From Pleurostoma richardsiae (Eukaryota; Ascomycota; Sordariomycetes; Calosphaeriales; Pleurostomataceae), in assembly GCA_030052745.1 (NCBI GenBank), contig JANBVO010000063.1, forward strand, positions 92,999 to 156,998: a stretch of 64,000 nt of DNA, read 5' to 3'. Positions 44,642-56,352 of this stretch are shown piece by piece. Positions within the stretch are counted from its first letter, which is position 1, and each line of letters opens with the position of its first letter. Under the pieces are notes generated by a model that was given only the letters and a program-made list of their open reading frames with translations, did no database searches and was not told the DNA's origin. A program made the translations under genes and the position numbers.

Positions 44642-45777
44642 CTACTCCTCATCAGAGACGCGGAACACGTACTTGACGCCGTGGGCCTTCCCAGCTTTCA
44701 AGTTCGCCAGACCGGCCTCCACCGCCTCCAGCCCGCCCAGCACCTCCTGCGGCTGCGGCTTGAACCACCCGTCCTGCAGGCCCTTGGCGATATACCTGAA
44801 GTACACGAACCCGAAGTCCTTGTGGCCCTTATGCACGTCCGCCACGTACGTCAGCTTGTACACGACATGCTCAGGCAGCGCGTTCTCCCCCTCGACCGGC
44901 AGCACCGTCGTGATGACGCCACCCGGCGCTAGCACCTTGCCGATGGCCTGGTAGCTGCCGTGCTCGGAGGTGGCGTCGTACGCGTGCAGCAGCTTGCGGC
45001 CGCCCAGCGCCTTCTTGATGCCCTCGACGACGGCGTCGGCCCCGTCGCGGTAGTCGACGATGGTGTCGCCCTTGCTGCGGTCGATCAGCTTCTCGACGTG
45101 GTCCTGCGACGAGCCGGCCACGCAGATCAGCGGGTGGATGTTGCTGCGCCGGGCCAGCTGCAGCACGTATGAGCCGACCGCCGACGCGGCGCCGTAGACG
45201 ACAAGGGGGATCTCCTCGTTCGCCGGGGTCCAGGGCTGGGGGAGGCGGAGGCGCTCGTAGAGGCCGAGGGCGGCCGTCGCTACGGCGAGGGGGATGGCTG
45301 CAGCCGCTGCAGGTGCGCGTTAGCACAATTTTACGAGGCCCGAGCCATCCGAAGAGGGCCACCTACCTTCAAACGACGTGTTCTTGGGGATATGGAAGGT
45401 CGTGTGCTGCCACGCCAGGGCGTACTCGGCGTAGCTACCGCCGGGCGCAAACATCTCGTGGAAGGCCGCGACGCGGTCGCCGGGCTTGAACTCGGTCACA
45501 TTCTTGCCGACCTTGTGGACGATGCCGGCGATATCATCGCCCTGATTCGAGGATATGCTCTTCCACTCCGGGTACTTCCAGTCCTTCGGGTTCGAGCCGC
45601 TGACCACGACCTTGATGAGTACTTGGTCGTCCGACGGTTCCGGGACGGGAGAGTCGACGATCTTGACCTTCGGTCCTGTGCCTCTGGGTCAGTAACTACA
45701 CCAACAGTAACGACACCAGCACACAGGTAAGGGTAGATGTCAGGGTCCGTACCTGCAGAGACGATGGCTTCCTTCAT
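44642..45777 (-). CDS. zinc-independent medium-chain reductase (enoyl-reductase/ToxD-like)
   Basis: Three exons: 45753-45777, 45367-45675, 44642-45306. They total 999 nt, 332 residues. The first exon is only 25 nt and encodes MKEAIVSA. The protein has the GroES-like start (VLIKVVVSGSNPKDWKYPEW), GDDIAGIVHKVGKNVTEFKPGDRVAAF, and the NADPH-binding motif VYGAASAVGSYVLQLA of medium-chain dehydrogenase/reductases. It lacks the zinc ligands of alcohol dehydrogenases. It resembles the trans-acting enoyl reductases and quinone-reductase-like oxidoreductases of fungi, some of which serve polyketide pathways. There is no polyketide synthase in this window, so a role in general metabolism is as likely. 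The end YVFRVSDEE follows a Val/Gly-rich segment usual for the family. Confidence 0.9.
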
Positions 45778-46823
45778 TGTGTCGGTCTTCGGTCTGTCTT
45801 CTGGTCTGTCAACCTCGAGAGATCTTGAAGACGATGCTCCAGGAGAAGACGGCCGCCAGTCCCACCGTATATACCTCCTGACGGAGAGATCCAACAGCCC
45901 CATCCCCGATGATAAATCCAAGCACGCTATCTATTGCGTCACAAGCTCCAGAAGTGGATTCACGGGGCTACCACGTCGATGCCACGCAGATTCTAGCGGC
46001 GAAGGGTCCCCCTATCGAGGGCGCCGTCTCGACACTAGGGCGTTGGCATTGCCGCTTTTTAACTCTACCCCGGTGCTCGAATATTCTAGAGGGAGGCCCT
46101 GCGGAGCCCAGATTTGAAAGCAACTGCCGGCACCCCGCCTCGACCGGGACCTTGGTCGCCCGGCTAATGGGCTCCCAGGATAAATGATGCTCCCGGGACG
46201 GTCCCACTGCCAAGTTGGGCGCGGAGGCTTGACCGTCGCCAATGGGAGGAGGTGGTGGCTGGCGATCCGGATGGTCGGGGCTCTGCCCTGCCCGTCCATT
46301 GTCTCTCGCAGGAGCAGCTGTTCTTGGGGAAGGCCCCGAAAGCTCCTTTTGAACAGGGTACGATTGGTTAGAGATGCTGAGGCTGATTTGTAAGGTAACA
46401 GTTGAGAGGAGCCTGCCCGGCAAGTCAGCGGGCTGCATATGCATTCCAGACTTTATCACCGCATTGGGTTTAGCACAGTACTGGGGGAGGGCAGCCATCA
46501 TGCAAACGCCCTGGCAGCCCTGAATAGTACGACCACAGTGACGCCATCCCTCACACATGAACATCTGAACATCACAAAGTTCCTGACATCGGTACGAACA
46601 CTTCGCTCTAGCAATTGGGCATGTTTGTACGGGTCTTTCCTAGATCTAGGGATGGGGGTTTGCACTACCGGAGTCACCGGCGCAGGGGCCGTCAACCGGG
46701 CTCACTCGCGGGCCGCATTGTAAGCACCTTATAATGGCGTTAGTCGAAGCTGGAGAATGAGGTTAAAGGGAAGGTGAGAGGGAGTCGCAATGGGGTGAAA
46801 CAAAAAGGAAGGGCAAAAAATTG
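45778..46823. other. intergenic, no gene recognised
   Basis: Promoter of the reductase gene on the left; an unexplained GC-rich stretch at about 46060-46330. The open frame 45968-46564 (minus) has no domain and is antisense-like in composition. Confidence 0.4.
46815..46822 (-). terminator. Pol III oligo-T terminator of tRNA-Ala
   Basis: A TTTTTT run on the minus strand just past the tRNA 3' end. Confidence 0.75.
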
Positions 46824-46907
46824 TGGATACACCCGGGATCGAACCGGGGACCTTTCACATTCTCAAGGAGTTGCGAAGCGAAAATCATACCACTAGACCA
46901 TGCACCC
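46824..46907 (-). tRNA. tRNA-Ala (CGC) with 12-nt intron
   Basis: The acceptor stem is GGGTGCA/TGTATCC, with a G3-T70 wobble, the classic alanine identity element. The D arm begins GGTCTAGTGGTAT. The anticodon stem is TTCGC/GTGAA and the loop starts TTCGCA, so the anticodon is CGC. A 12-nt intron lies one base after the anticodon. The T arm is CCCGG/CCGGG with loop TTCGATC, and the discriminator is A (46824). The D-arm body resembles fungal tRNA-Pro, so the identity rests on CGC plus G3-U70. An oligo-T terminator follows. Confidence 0.88.
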
Positions 46908-47157
46908 AATTGATTGATATGTGTTATGTTACTAATACTGAGGAGTGTACGCACGTGGTCTGCCCCACTCCTCTACATCGATCTCAGCAGCGGCTTCGCC
47001 TCAATTGTTGCTATGGTAAGGAAGCTTGAAGCTGCTCGCCCTCAAGTAGCAATTTATCAGAAATAGCAAAATCTCGCCCTACTCTGCATACTTGCTAGTT
47101 TGCGTGTCCGTTGTCACTGTCAAGCGAAACAAATCTAGTGTGACCTGCTCGCCTGTC

Positions 47158-47960
47158 CTAATCTCGGCATCTGTACGTCACCCCCGCCCTCCTCTCTCTC
47201 GCGACGTCCCTGATCCACCGAGCCCTCTCCCTATCGGGCCAAAAGGTGTTGATGTTGTGATTTTCGCGCAAGGAAAGAAGCGATGGTCTAAGAATAGGGC
47301 CTCGTGGTGGCTCGCTGAGCTTGAATGCCAGGAGCGCGCCGTTCAAGGCCGGGACCAAATAGGCGACCTGCTCGCCGTTGATGTCCCTGAAGCAGCCCAC
47401 GGAGCCGTTATCGAGCCTATTACCATAGGTAACCCAGTAGTTGATCTGGTGGCACGAGATGTTGCATCGGGCATCGGGGGCATGCAGTGCCAGGGGCATG
47501 TTCAGCGTGGTGTGGTTTGACTCGTCTCCGGCTGATCTCCAGGCCGTCTTTGGACCGGCAGCTCAATCCTTCCAACGCCAGTGACTGGCATTGTACCGCC
47601 GAGGACTGTCATCGCGGTGCTTTCAGAGGCCGTGTAGGTTTTGAACCAGCCTAAGTCTCTGGCGGCACTGGTAGGAGGTTGACGTCTCGTCAGCGCTCTC
47701 CGCTACTGGTGCCATGTAGCCGATAGGTGACTTACACTATGTTCGAACCGCTCGAGAAGATCCAATCTGGACCAAGGCATGGCGCCTCTGGCTCCGGAAT
47801 GTTCTCTCTGATGTGCAATGCAGCGTGGTGGCTGTAATGCGATGACGAGAGATTCCGCTGACGATAGATATCTCGTCCGCGATAGCTAAGGTAGGAGTTC
47901 AACGCGAAGCGGCCCGCGAGAAAGTGAGAGAGAAAGCAAGAGAGATTCTAAGGTACACTA
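47158..47960 (-). pseudogene. protein with retrotransposon-protease-like beta-barrel domain, frameshifted
   Basis: On the minus strand the frame from about 47950 reads RFALNSYLSYRGRDIYRQ, HHAALHIRENIPEPEAPC, and LGPDWIFSSGSNIV. A short intron (donor GTAAGT at about 47736, acceptor CTACCAG) leads to AARDLGWFKTYTAS, GGTMPVTGVGRIELPV. This is the pattern of the TNT1-94/copia-type protease-like domain used in many single-copy fungal proteins. The expected continuation (NHTTLNMPLALHAPDARCNI, then LSEPPRGPILRPS, FWPDRERARW) is in the next frame, so there is a one-base shift between about 47525 and 47560. No clear start ATG is found upstream (a TAG lies in frame near 47957). It is either a pseudogene or has a sequence error. 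It is probably a domesticated element-derived protein, not an active transposon. Confidence 0.65.
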
Positions 47961-48388
47961 GATTGGAATTCACTTTGCTCAGCTATTGGGAAAGGGAAGA
48001 GCGTTTAGATACGGTACATGGCTGAACTTTCCGCTCGTGCTTCAAGTGCCTGCACGATCGAGATTCTTCGCCATACTTTTGAATCAATGAAGAAGGAATG
48101 GCCCAGCTTCACTGCCATCAAGCAGCGGCCATCTATGGGATAGGAGCTTGATTGTCTTATATAGGAGGAAGGTGCAATGGTTTTACGGCAATTGAGGTAC
48201 TTCACTTCTCGCCGTGTCTGCAGGTACTGTCGCGTCATTCATCGGCCTTGAGGATGAAGCTGCACGCCCAGAGATCACCAGCGGAGTCACGTCATCACTT
48301 TTTTCAAGCAGCAGATAAAAGAGTTGAAGCCGCTTTTGAGAAAGCAGCAGCTACCTCAGGTAGGTTGTATTTTATTCCCAACGTGCCC
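47961..48388. other. intergenic or lost 5' part of the neighbouring gene
   Basis: The minus-strand frame 48005-48238 (ending EARAESSAMYRI) could be an upstream exon of the frameshifted gene, but the only simple intron would be too short (about 35 nt). Not called. Confidence 0.3.
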
Positions 48389-49975
48389 CTACTCTCGGCC
48401 CCCCGGCGGCCTCGGAAACCTGCCCAGGATCCTCATCTCTGCCGACAGAACCTCCAATTGCGCCAGCTCCTCGCCCGGTGGTCCGTCGTTATCGCCCCGC
48501 CCTACCTCTGCCCCGGCTTTGGATGTCAATGGCCGCGTCTTACCCGAGAGCTCCCGCCCCGCTGCGGCCGTTGGCGCTGTGCGCGGCCGCGAGAAGTTGG
48601 TCGTTACCCTTGCCCGCGCAGCGCTACCGCTCCGCTTGCGGGCGTGGCCTAGTCCTGTTCCTCGTTCTCCCGGTGGTGGTGGCGACGCGTTCCGAGGTTC
48701 GACGGTCGGCTTCGGCACGAAGATGAAGGTAGAGTCGGTCATAGCGACTCCATACATCGACCAGCGCGCAAACTCTAAGTCAGAAGCACGAACCTCGACA
48801 GTCGCCCTCCGCGATGGTGCTGCTATTGAGCTCGCTGTTGAGGCGGACGAGCCCCGTTTGGTGATCAGGCTCCGCTTGTCGTCCTCCTCGGCTGGCGTGT
48901 CCCGGCCTGGAAGGTCTCGAATGCTCTCGCGTCTGGCGCGCGTATCCCAGGGCAGCTTCGGGCTAGGCAGCGCGGACCATCGCCGGATGATGGTTGGCGG
49001 TGGTACAGGAGGGAACATGCTGGACATCCGTGTCGGTAGAGGCTGGCTCCTCCCGCGGACGTGTGCGCGGGCCCGGGCGCGTTGCTCGAGGTCCTTCAGG
49101 GAGGCAAGCGTGACCTTGCCGTTTTGACCCGTGCCCTCATTCTTGAAGGAGGTGAATATGTCCGGCGTGGGAATAACACCCGTAGATTCCCCTGACTCTT
49201 CTGTGATCCTGCTCAGTCGAGTCGATTTTCGCCCCTCAATGGCTTTCTCCTTCTCTTCCCCGACAGATTCCCCTTCCAAACGGAAGCCAGGGCCGACTAA
49301 TACATCCGGTGACAACGGCTCGCGCCCGTGCGCGAACGAGTGCCTCGAGACACCTAGAGTCGCAAAGGGGCGGTCCGATGTCTCGATAGCAAATTGAATC
49401 GCGCATGAAGACAATCTGGAGACCATGATCAGCGACATGGCAGAAGCGAAAGAAGAGCAAAGAACCTACAGAGCCAACACGCTGACTAGCAAAGTAAGCC
49501 AAGGCACATTCTCCTGCAACCGCCGCGATGTATCTAGCCCAACCTTCCTAGAAACTATCGCAGTAGTGACAACCGAGGCGATCCATACCGGAATGGTCAG
49601 GCGTGCTAGGAGTAGTGCAAGCCCACACACTTGCTCTCCGTATATCCAAGGCGCTCCGTGCTCACGACGCGTATACGTTCTCCGGGCGGCGAAAAAGTGC
49701 AGCAAGACATAGAGCAAGCTCATGCAAGAAGCGACGAAGAGCAGCACTCGGCTGGGAAAATCGTTCGTGGTCTCGAGCTTGAATCTGACAATAAGAACAG
49801 ACAGCGCAACGCCCGAACCGGCAGAAAGGAAGAGGATGATGAGAGACAGGAGAGCCAAGGTCGGGAACCGTCGGTTGCGCCGCCGCCCGGCTACCTGCTT
49901 GGAGATCGTGCTGATGAGTGAGGCATGGCTGTTTATCGAGGCCCGGTCATCGGCCTTCAGTGCCATCAGAGCCAC
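48389..49975 (-). CDS. four-helix membrane protein with long disordered tail
   Basis: Two exons: 49470-49975 and 48389-49415, with a 54-nt intron (donor GTAGGT, acceptor CTCCAG). They total 1533 nt, 510 residues. The N-terminal 170 residues hold four predicted transmembrane segments: LALLSLIILFLSAGSGVALSVL, VLLFVASCMSLLYVLLHFFA, LALLLARLTIPVWIASVVTTAI, and WLTLLVSVLALLSSCAIQFA. The fourth is completed only by splicing, which supports the join. The remaining about 330 residues are Ser, Arg and Pro rich and probably cytosolic and disordered, with RFPRPPGGRE at the end. The topology recalls MARVEL-like fungal proteins, but no diagnostic motif is visible, so function is open. The opposite-strand frame at 48324-49127 is a GC-driven shadow. 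Confidence 0.75.
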
Positions 49976-51238
49976 ACGGGAGTCCAGCCCAGCAAGTGGG
50001 AAGAAGTAAACATTAGAGTCGAACGAAGTCGAAGAGCAATCAGAACGGAATGAACGGACAGCCAGTCAGCCAGCCGACAGACAACAACGATTGACCTGAA
50101 GCAGAATCTTGGCCGTTACCACCACAGCCGCAAGTTTTCTCTGCCCTCCGCGAAAGACCTAACTACCCTGACGCAAACCCGAAGGGTCTCGGCCATCCGG
50201 GCGCCCATAAGGTTATCTACCTTAGTCTGGGCTGCTCCGCCCAGGTGTCAAAACAAGCCCTGCGCCTCACGCTGTGACCCCATCGTGACAGAGGTTAGGG
50301 GCAGCCCCTTCATCTCCAGCTCGCTGATTCGTTGCAACGCAGCGCCCTTTATTCGGCAACAGTCATGCGGACAGCGTCGCATTTCTCGGAAGATTCGAGG
50401 CAGGCCAGGACAGATCCCTGCGCGGCCGCGGATCGTGGAACGCGCCGGGTTTCTGGTTGCTGAAACGGGGAACCGCTCGGGTCACCCCGCCCCACTCGGC
50501 GAAGGCATCGCTCTGTCCAGTGGCTGGCTCTGCTTCATGGAGCTATTTCCGGTATTGAGACACGAATGCGAGCCAAGCCGCTTTGGTAAGCTCCAGTGCT
50601 TTCTTCTTATTGTTTCGGAAACACAGCCCACTATGCGTGCTACCGAATGTGTGGTCTCCCTGTATGGGAGCGTTTGATGCCTGAGCTCGGCGAATCATCC
50701 CACGTCCTCCTCCGTGATGCAGTTACGCCGGCCTACTGTTTCTATGGCGTCTTGCCCATGAGTGGTGAACCGGCCTTCACCGGCTTCTTGTCCTGCTTCA
50801 CCTTGTTCCTCCACAGCAAACTTTGAATGCTCGATCGCAGAGTTCAACAGTCTTCCCTCTCGTGGTCCTACGACGAGACATCCTCTCCCATACAGCAACC
50901 GTGGCCAAACCCAAAGCTGGGTCCCGCGCTGTCGAAGGTTGCGAAGAGGTAAGTGCAAGCTCTTCTGAGGGTGAAGTATTTCCATAGTCCTGAAAGACAC
51001 CTGCGCCTTTTTGGTCCTGAACGTAGACGCATGCTACTGATCTTCAGGCCCGTGCCTCTTGTTCTGGTTGCAACAGGTAGACGGGCAGGCCGGCGCTCCG
51101 TCAGGGGCTACACCCACAGAGGCTAAAGTCTGGCCTAACCCATCAGCTCGGCTTCATGCAACCTGTATGCTAATGCCCTCCTCCTTAGGGTCGAAACATC
51201 CATCAGTCTTGCTGTCCATCATGGGATGGAATCCTAGC
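49976..51238. other. 1.26-kb intergenic stretch
   Basis: Promoter of the membrane protein gene on the left and 3' flank of the C2H2 gene on the right. No convincing gene, RNA or repeat. Confidence 0.4.
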
Positions 51239-53994
51239 TCAGCCATGTCCGCCGGCAAGGATCTCCCTGCAAGTCTTCAACCGCACGTGTGCCTCTTGCA
51301 GCAGCTCGGAGTGCGCTTCGCCGAGAATGTGCTGCAGTCCATCAAGCAGGTCCGGAAGCCCGTCACTCAGCACCGACAGGTCCGTTGATTCGTCTAGCTC
51401 CCTCAGATTGGCAACCTTTGTGAGATAGCTCACGATCCGTCGGTGGTTAGTAACAGGCTCAAACACACCGAGATGCACCCCGTGCGTGCCTGACACCCCG
51501 CCCAGAGCGCGAACATACGACCAGATGCTTAGGGCGGCGTAGTACATCGCCCAAGGCCGATGCGGGTCCGGTTCGCTGCGGCACGAGTACGTCTGCCGCT
51601 CAATAGGCGGGAGGCTTATGCCACCTTGAGCAGGCAGACCCGGCTGCTTGTTGCGGTCGCCGATACGACGCGGGTCGACGAGGACACGGTGCAGCAGGCG
51701 GAAGGCGTGGAGGATGGCGTGGCGCGTCGATGGAAGATGCGCCCACGCCTTCATGCGGGATATTACGTTGCCGTAGTCGCGCGTCGAGACCTTGCGGCCC
51801 AGGAGACGCTTAGCGCCAGCGTAGACCTGCAGGTCGACGATATCGATGTGGAGGCTGATGTGCGCGAGGTGATAGAGCAAGGCAGCACTCTGGATGGGAC
51901 CGTTGGCCGAGCCGCCGCGCTGGGTGGGGCTTTCGGATAGGGAGTCAAATGTCCCCTGGGCGCTGTCGAAGCTGTCCTTCCAGTCGTCAAAAGCGCGCAG
52001 GAGAGTATATCGCCAGGCACCCTGGGTCTCGGCGCTCGGCGCGGTGAGATCAAGCCACTTGAGGTGGGTCTCGCGGTGGGAGAGGTGCCAGCCGACACTG
52101 AGGAGACCGCTCATGATGATCATGCGGCCGAAGCTGTGGGTCTTGACTTCCTTCCCATGCAGGGCCCGCTTGAGGCCGTCCAGAAAGGAGATGGGCTTGA
52201 CGCCGTACATGCGGAGATTAGAGTCGAGGTGACGGACAACATCAGGCGAGGACGCCGTCCACAGGTTATCATCGCACGGAAGCGGGAGACGGATCTCGTG
52301 CGGCGCCATCTGGGCTTCGTGTCCAAACATTGCGGCGTGGATGATGTCCAGCATAAACGCGACGAAGACAACACGGTGCATGGCCTCAGTTTCCGCCCAC
52401 CGTATCCACCAGGTCCTCGAGTCCGAGGCGGCGCCCTGAGGGTGATCTCCTCCCACACCGAGCCCTTCCTCGGGCGGTGATTCACTTCCTGAGCGCCCAA
52501 TGAGAGGGCTTCCACGGCGCAGGAGGGTCAAGGTGGCCGAATGGTAGATGTGTGCGCGCTCGTGTAGGCGGCGCGAAGAGTACATCTTCTCATAGAACTC
52601 GAGAAGAAGCAGAGCTTGAGCAACCCAGAGCGCGACAGGTGGAGACGCTTCCTCGGCTGTCAGTATCTCCCACCGAATCCAGGTGATGATGACATCGGCA
52701 AATGATCCGTAGTCAGCGAGATTCCCTCTCATGTCCCGACTGCGAATAGATGCTGCGCCAAGAGCGACCATGACCATCAGCAGGAAGATCGGGCAGCGGT
52801 TGCAGGCGAACGTCGGCTGGTGCACAATGGGCACCCTGGGAGATACCTGTTCCCAGTACTCGTGCAAGCAGTCCCTCATCATCTCAAGATTCAAGCTGGG
52901 GATGTCTCCTGTGCTGTCATGGACCAGGTTCGACAGAAGAGGCTCGGCTTTAGGGCGGCGCATCCTGAAGGCTTGGAACCACTGCAAAATCACCTGCCGC
53001 TGCTCCTCGCTGAGGAGATCATCGCCGTCGATCAGTCTTGGGGGCGTGTCGAGTTGTGACCTGTTGGTCAGCGACTCGTAGTCGTAATGGATGTTGCTGT
53101 TGAAAGGTGACTCCAGTCCACCCTCGAGGAAGGGTAAGCTGGCAACGCTGAAGTCGCCATAGCTCCCCTGGGAATCAAACAGCCAGACAGCAAAGTTTTC
53201 ACGTGAAAGAGCTTCCTCGCTCTGGAAGGGCATGTTCGGGAATGCCATCACGCCGGGCTGGTTTGGGAAAGAAGGCGCCTCGTCTCGGGGCAAATATGTG
53301 GGCTTGGGACGCACGATGTTGCACGAGGCCATGTCCGGGACGGTAGCAGGCCAGCCCCCTGCCGCCTGAGGTACGCGAGAGGTCGGAACATTCGGTATGG
53401 ATGCCGACGTCTGCGTCGTGCTCGATTCGGGGGTGAGGAGGATGGCGGCATCGTGCGGGACGCTCGGCGAGTGGTGGGGGTACGCGGGAGCAGGGTCGAT
53501 GCGGCCAGGCGGCGAGAGGACTGCGCTGGAATTTGCTCCGACACGATCGCTGGGCGGATTGAAACTTGGCTGGCGGTTTCGTGGGACGTAGGAGTCGGAA
53601 TGGCGTTTCTTGTGACGCTGGAGGAGGTCGGCGCGCACAAAGCTCACTTGGCAGTCCGGCTCGTCACACCGGAAGATCTCCTTGGGGTTGTCTGCGCAAC
53701 GGTCAGCGAGGGGAAGACACCCAGCCCGGAGATGCCGGGATCGCACTCAAGCGACGACACGAGGGCTAGTGGTCAGCGCGGCATACGGTTCAATTGGTGC
53801 CTCTGCAGATGCTCGTGCCTCGAGTACACCTTGTCGCATCCCTGGTATTCGCACCGAAACCGACGAGGCGCGCCCCTCCGGCTGGCGCGTTTATAGAGTC
53901 CTCCGCTGCTGCTCGACAGATGCTCTGTACCATGCCGGCTCTGTGGCTTCTCGAAATGCTGGAGCTCGTGCGGCTCGTGCTGCTGTGCTGCCAT
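51239..53994 (-). CDS. C2H2 zinc-finger transcription factor with fungal TF domain
   Basis: Two exons: 53787-53994 and 51239-53691, with a 95-nt intron (donor GTATGC, acceptor GCGCAG). They total 2661 nt, 886 residues. The ATG at 53994 (MAAQQHEPHELQHFEK) is the only one in frame before the fingers; the frame is open upstream but has no ATG. Two fingers lie at the N-terminus: FRCEYQGCDKVYSRHEHLQRH, with the last His supplied across the splice (QLN|H), and FRCDEPDCQVSFVRADLLQRH followed by KKRH. A disordered Pro/Ser region follows, then a domain like PF04082: LLSEEQRQVILQWFQAFRMRRPK, RVPIVHQPTFACNRCPIFLLMVMVALGAASI, and YLTKVANLRELDES near the end. This combination is typical of nuclear regulators of carbon or secondary metabolism in fungi. 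Target genes are unknown. Confidence 0.88.
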
Positions 53995-55190
53995 CGAGTC
54001 GAGGCGTGCGTGGGGGGCATCCTTTGGCGCCGGCGTGTGGTCTCGGGATCCGTATGGCGCTTCTGGCGGTCGTCTCACACGACTACCCCTGCGGCAGCAA
54101 TTGCGCTGGACCCCGTTGTCTCGGTCGCTGTCGTCGTCGTCGTCAATGTTGCTGTCGGTATTCGAAACAGACTGAGGCGAGGAGCAGAGTTTCCCGGCGA
54201 AGGTAAAGGCGGCAGAATGCGCAGGCAGGGGGAGAGGGAGGGAGAACGTGGGGTTTGCCCCCCCGGTCCCCCACGCCCGAGACCTTGAGCCGTGGAATGA
54301 CCGAGAAGTGCTTATCAGAGGGAGCTCGAGGCGCTAACAGAACTTGGGGCATACAAGGCGTAAATGTGATAGGAAAAAGTTAGCTTCTGCTCCGTTCCGT
54401 GAAGTTCGCAGAATGCAACCCCCACCAAACCCGCATGTGGAGTTTGCGTGGGTGTCCTTTCCAAGTTTGGCAGCTAACGGAGGTACAAGATCCGGGTGCA
54501 GATCACGCGGGGAGATCATGTACACACCCAGTGGACTTGCTAAGGAACTGTTTGCGCCTCGTTTACGGAGGATCCTACCCAAAGAACTTTCTCGCCGCTT
54601 CTGATTGATCTGGCAATATGCAGTATATGTTTTACATATAAACGGACTTTATTATAGAGCCTCTCTCCTGGAAATTCTAAAGACTTAGGGGCTGTAGGTT
54701 ATCTGTACAGTGGGTTTTCTGGTTCAACCCCCCTGAAGTGGTAGTGGGAAATACTGTATGGCGAACTGTACTTACTACTACGCCGATTGGTCCAACTCTC
54801 GGAAGCGGTGAGACGGTTGTTCTAGTAGGGTACTCCGTACGTTGCATTTTCATGCCATCGGCCCATCATCCCGCTTGACGAGATCACGAACAACCCAACG
54901 ACAGTTGCAATGCTATAGACAGGGCTGAAAGGCCGTACGTGATACTGGTTTAGTTAATCTCATGCGTGATCTCAGGTTGACCAGGCACCTTCGACCGAAT
55001 ATGCTTTGATTTTTGTCTCGGTTCTGTCAGTGAGGCTTACGGCTATGCCGGTGGAGGTTGGAGACACCATGAGGAGTGAGAGATGCAAGAGATGCTGTTA
55101 TTACGCTGATATTAGCCGACCGCATTCTGCTCAAATGTCATCGATGCCAACAATGACGCTGTTCTCGATTTGTCTTCTAATCGTCTTATG
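53995..55190. other. C2H2 gene promoter and unassigned sequence
   Basis: The region next to the C2H2 start is GC-rich and contains a short GTC trinucleotide run (about 54127-54144). The rest (54600-55100) is AT-richer and without features I can name. Confidence 0.4.
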
Positions 55191-55870
55191 CCTCCTATCC
55201 CGGCATGGAAATTCGGCCTTGACAGTCCTCGCAGCTGTCCCAGGCGCCGTTCACGTAGATTCCGCAGTGATAGTACATGGCGCCGTCTGCGATGGACCGT
55301 ACGCACTCATCGCAGAACTTGACCGTCAGCGCGGCCCACCGAATGTTGTCCTCGGAGATGACGATAACTTCAAAGTCCTCGACGACCACCGACACCTTCT
55401 GCGACCCTTCAACGCCGTGTGCAGCTTCATTTACGTTGACGAGTATCACTTTTACTCGTTCTTCGCACAGCTGCTGGATGATCTACTTGCAGCTGGAGCT
55501 CAAAAACGTGATGGCCACCTTCGAACCGTGCACATCTACCACCCGCGTTCAGCAGCCTCTTGACGATCTTGCCGTGGCCGCTTTCCACTGTCGCAACAAC
55601 AGCAGAGCCGTAGTATCTGCCCTTGAGGTTTATGAGCCCCGGAGCTGAGCCAGTCGTTAACCACTACTTTGTAGCCATCGGCGCATGCTGCCTGGAGAGA
55701 TGTTCCGTACATCCCACCTACGGCATCGACAATTTGCACCCCCTTCTAAGAGTTGGCGATGCTGGAGTTGACGATATTGGAGTCGTCCAACAAACATGCC
55801 GACTGGGGCGCGTTGCCATATTTCCCCTCCCTGACTATTGACGTCCACTCCATGCTCGAGGATCATCTTA
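55190..55870 (-). pseudogene. decayed ankyrin-repeat gene with ZZ-type zinc-finger end
   Basis: On the minus strand, ankyrin repeat text appears in changing frames: KMILEHGVDVNSQGG; then in the next frame GKYGNAPQSACLLDDSNIV and DAVGGMYGTSLQAACADGYK; then in another frame YYGSAVVATVESGHGKIVKR with LLNAGG. A TAG also interrupts the second block. Near 55320-55200 a ZZ-type zinc finger is recognisable: KFCDECVRSIADGAMYYHC, then WDSCEDCQG, with one expected Cys changed (GIY for GIC). Ankyrin repeats followed by a ZZ domain are a known fungal arrangement. Several frame changes and lost residues make it a real pseudogene, unlike the TAG-interrupted but otherwise intact genes elsewhere in this window. 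Confidence 0.7.
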
Positions 55871-56352
55871 ATAACTTATCCCTATGCTCCTAATGCAGCA
55901 CATTGCAGGGTAGCGTGGTACATACATGCATCCAGGACGTCGACCTAGACCACGGAGTCGTACCCAATTCCCCCAAAGTCTGCCTCCCTTTCCTCTGAGC
56001 TCGTCCAGCAAGGACGGTACGCAACAGGAGTCTCCGTGAAATAACTCATTTTCGGCTCCTATAGACACCTTACAAGTAGGAAGCATATATTTCTCAGTTG
56101 GATTCTCTTAGTTGCTAATATATTTGTTTGATTAGTATTCTTTCACAATTTCACCCCGGAGGAGCGGGGTCTTCTACAGCTGGGCAATCTGTCAGATGAT
56201 TGTCCCTTGATCTTTTCCTAACACAATCACCATCAACCTATTGTGATCTTGGGTCGCACATGCCTCTGCCTATTCTTGAACTGCTTCGCGGAAGATCCAA
56301 TATCAGTTCTGTTTAATCCAAATTGAGACCTAGAAAGCTTTAGGTTTTCGCT
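55871..56352. other. intergenic, promoter of the fusion gene
   Basis: Possible further ankyrin remnants at its left end; the right end precedes the ATG at 56353. No other feature seen. Confidence 0.4.

Noticed and set aside
48324-49127. 267-codon plus-strand open frame
   Set aside because: Lies antisense to the second exon of the membrane protein, whose splicing and membrane helices are well supported; a GC-driven shadow.
51511-51540. ACATACGACCA, similar to the start of fungal 5S rRNA
   Set aside because: The following bases do not match 5S rRNA, and the site lies inside the conserved coding sequence of the C2H2 regulator.
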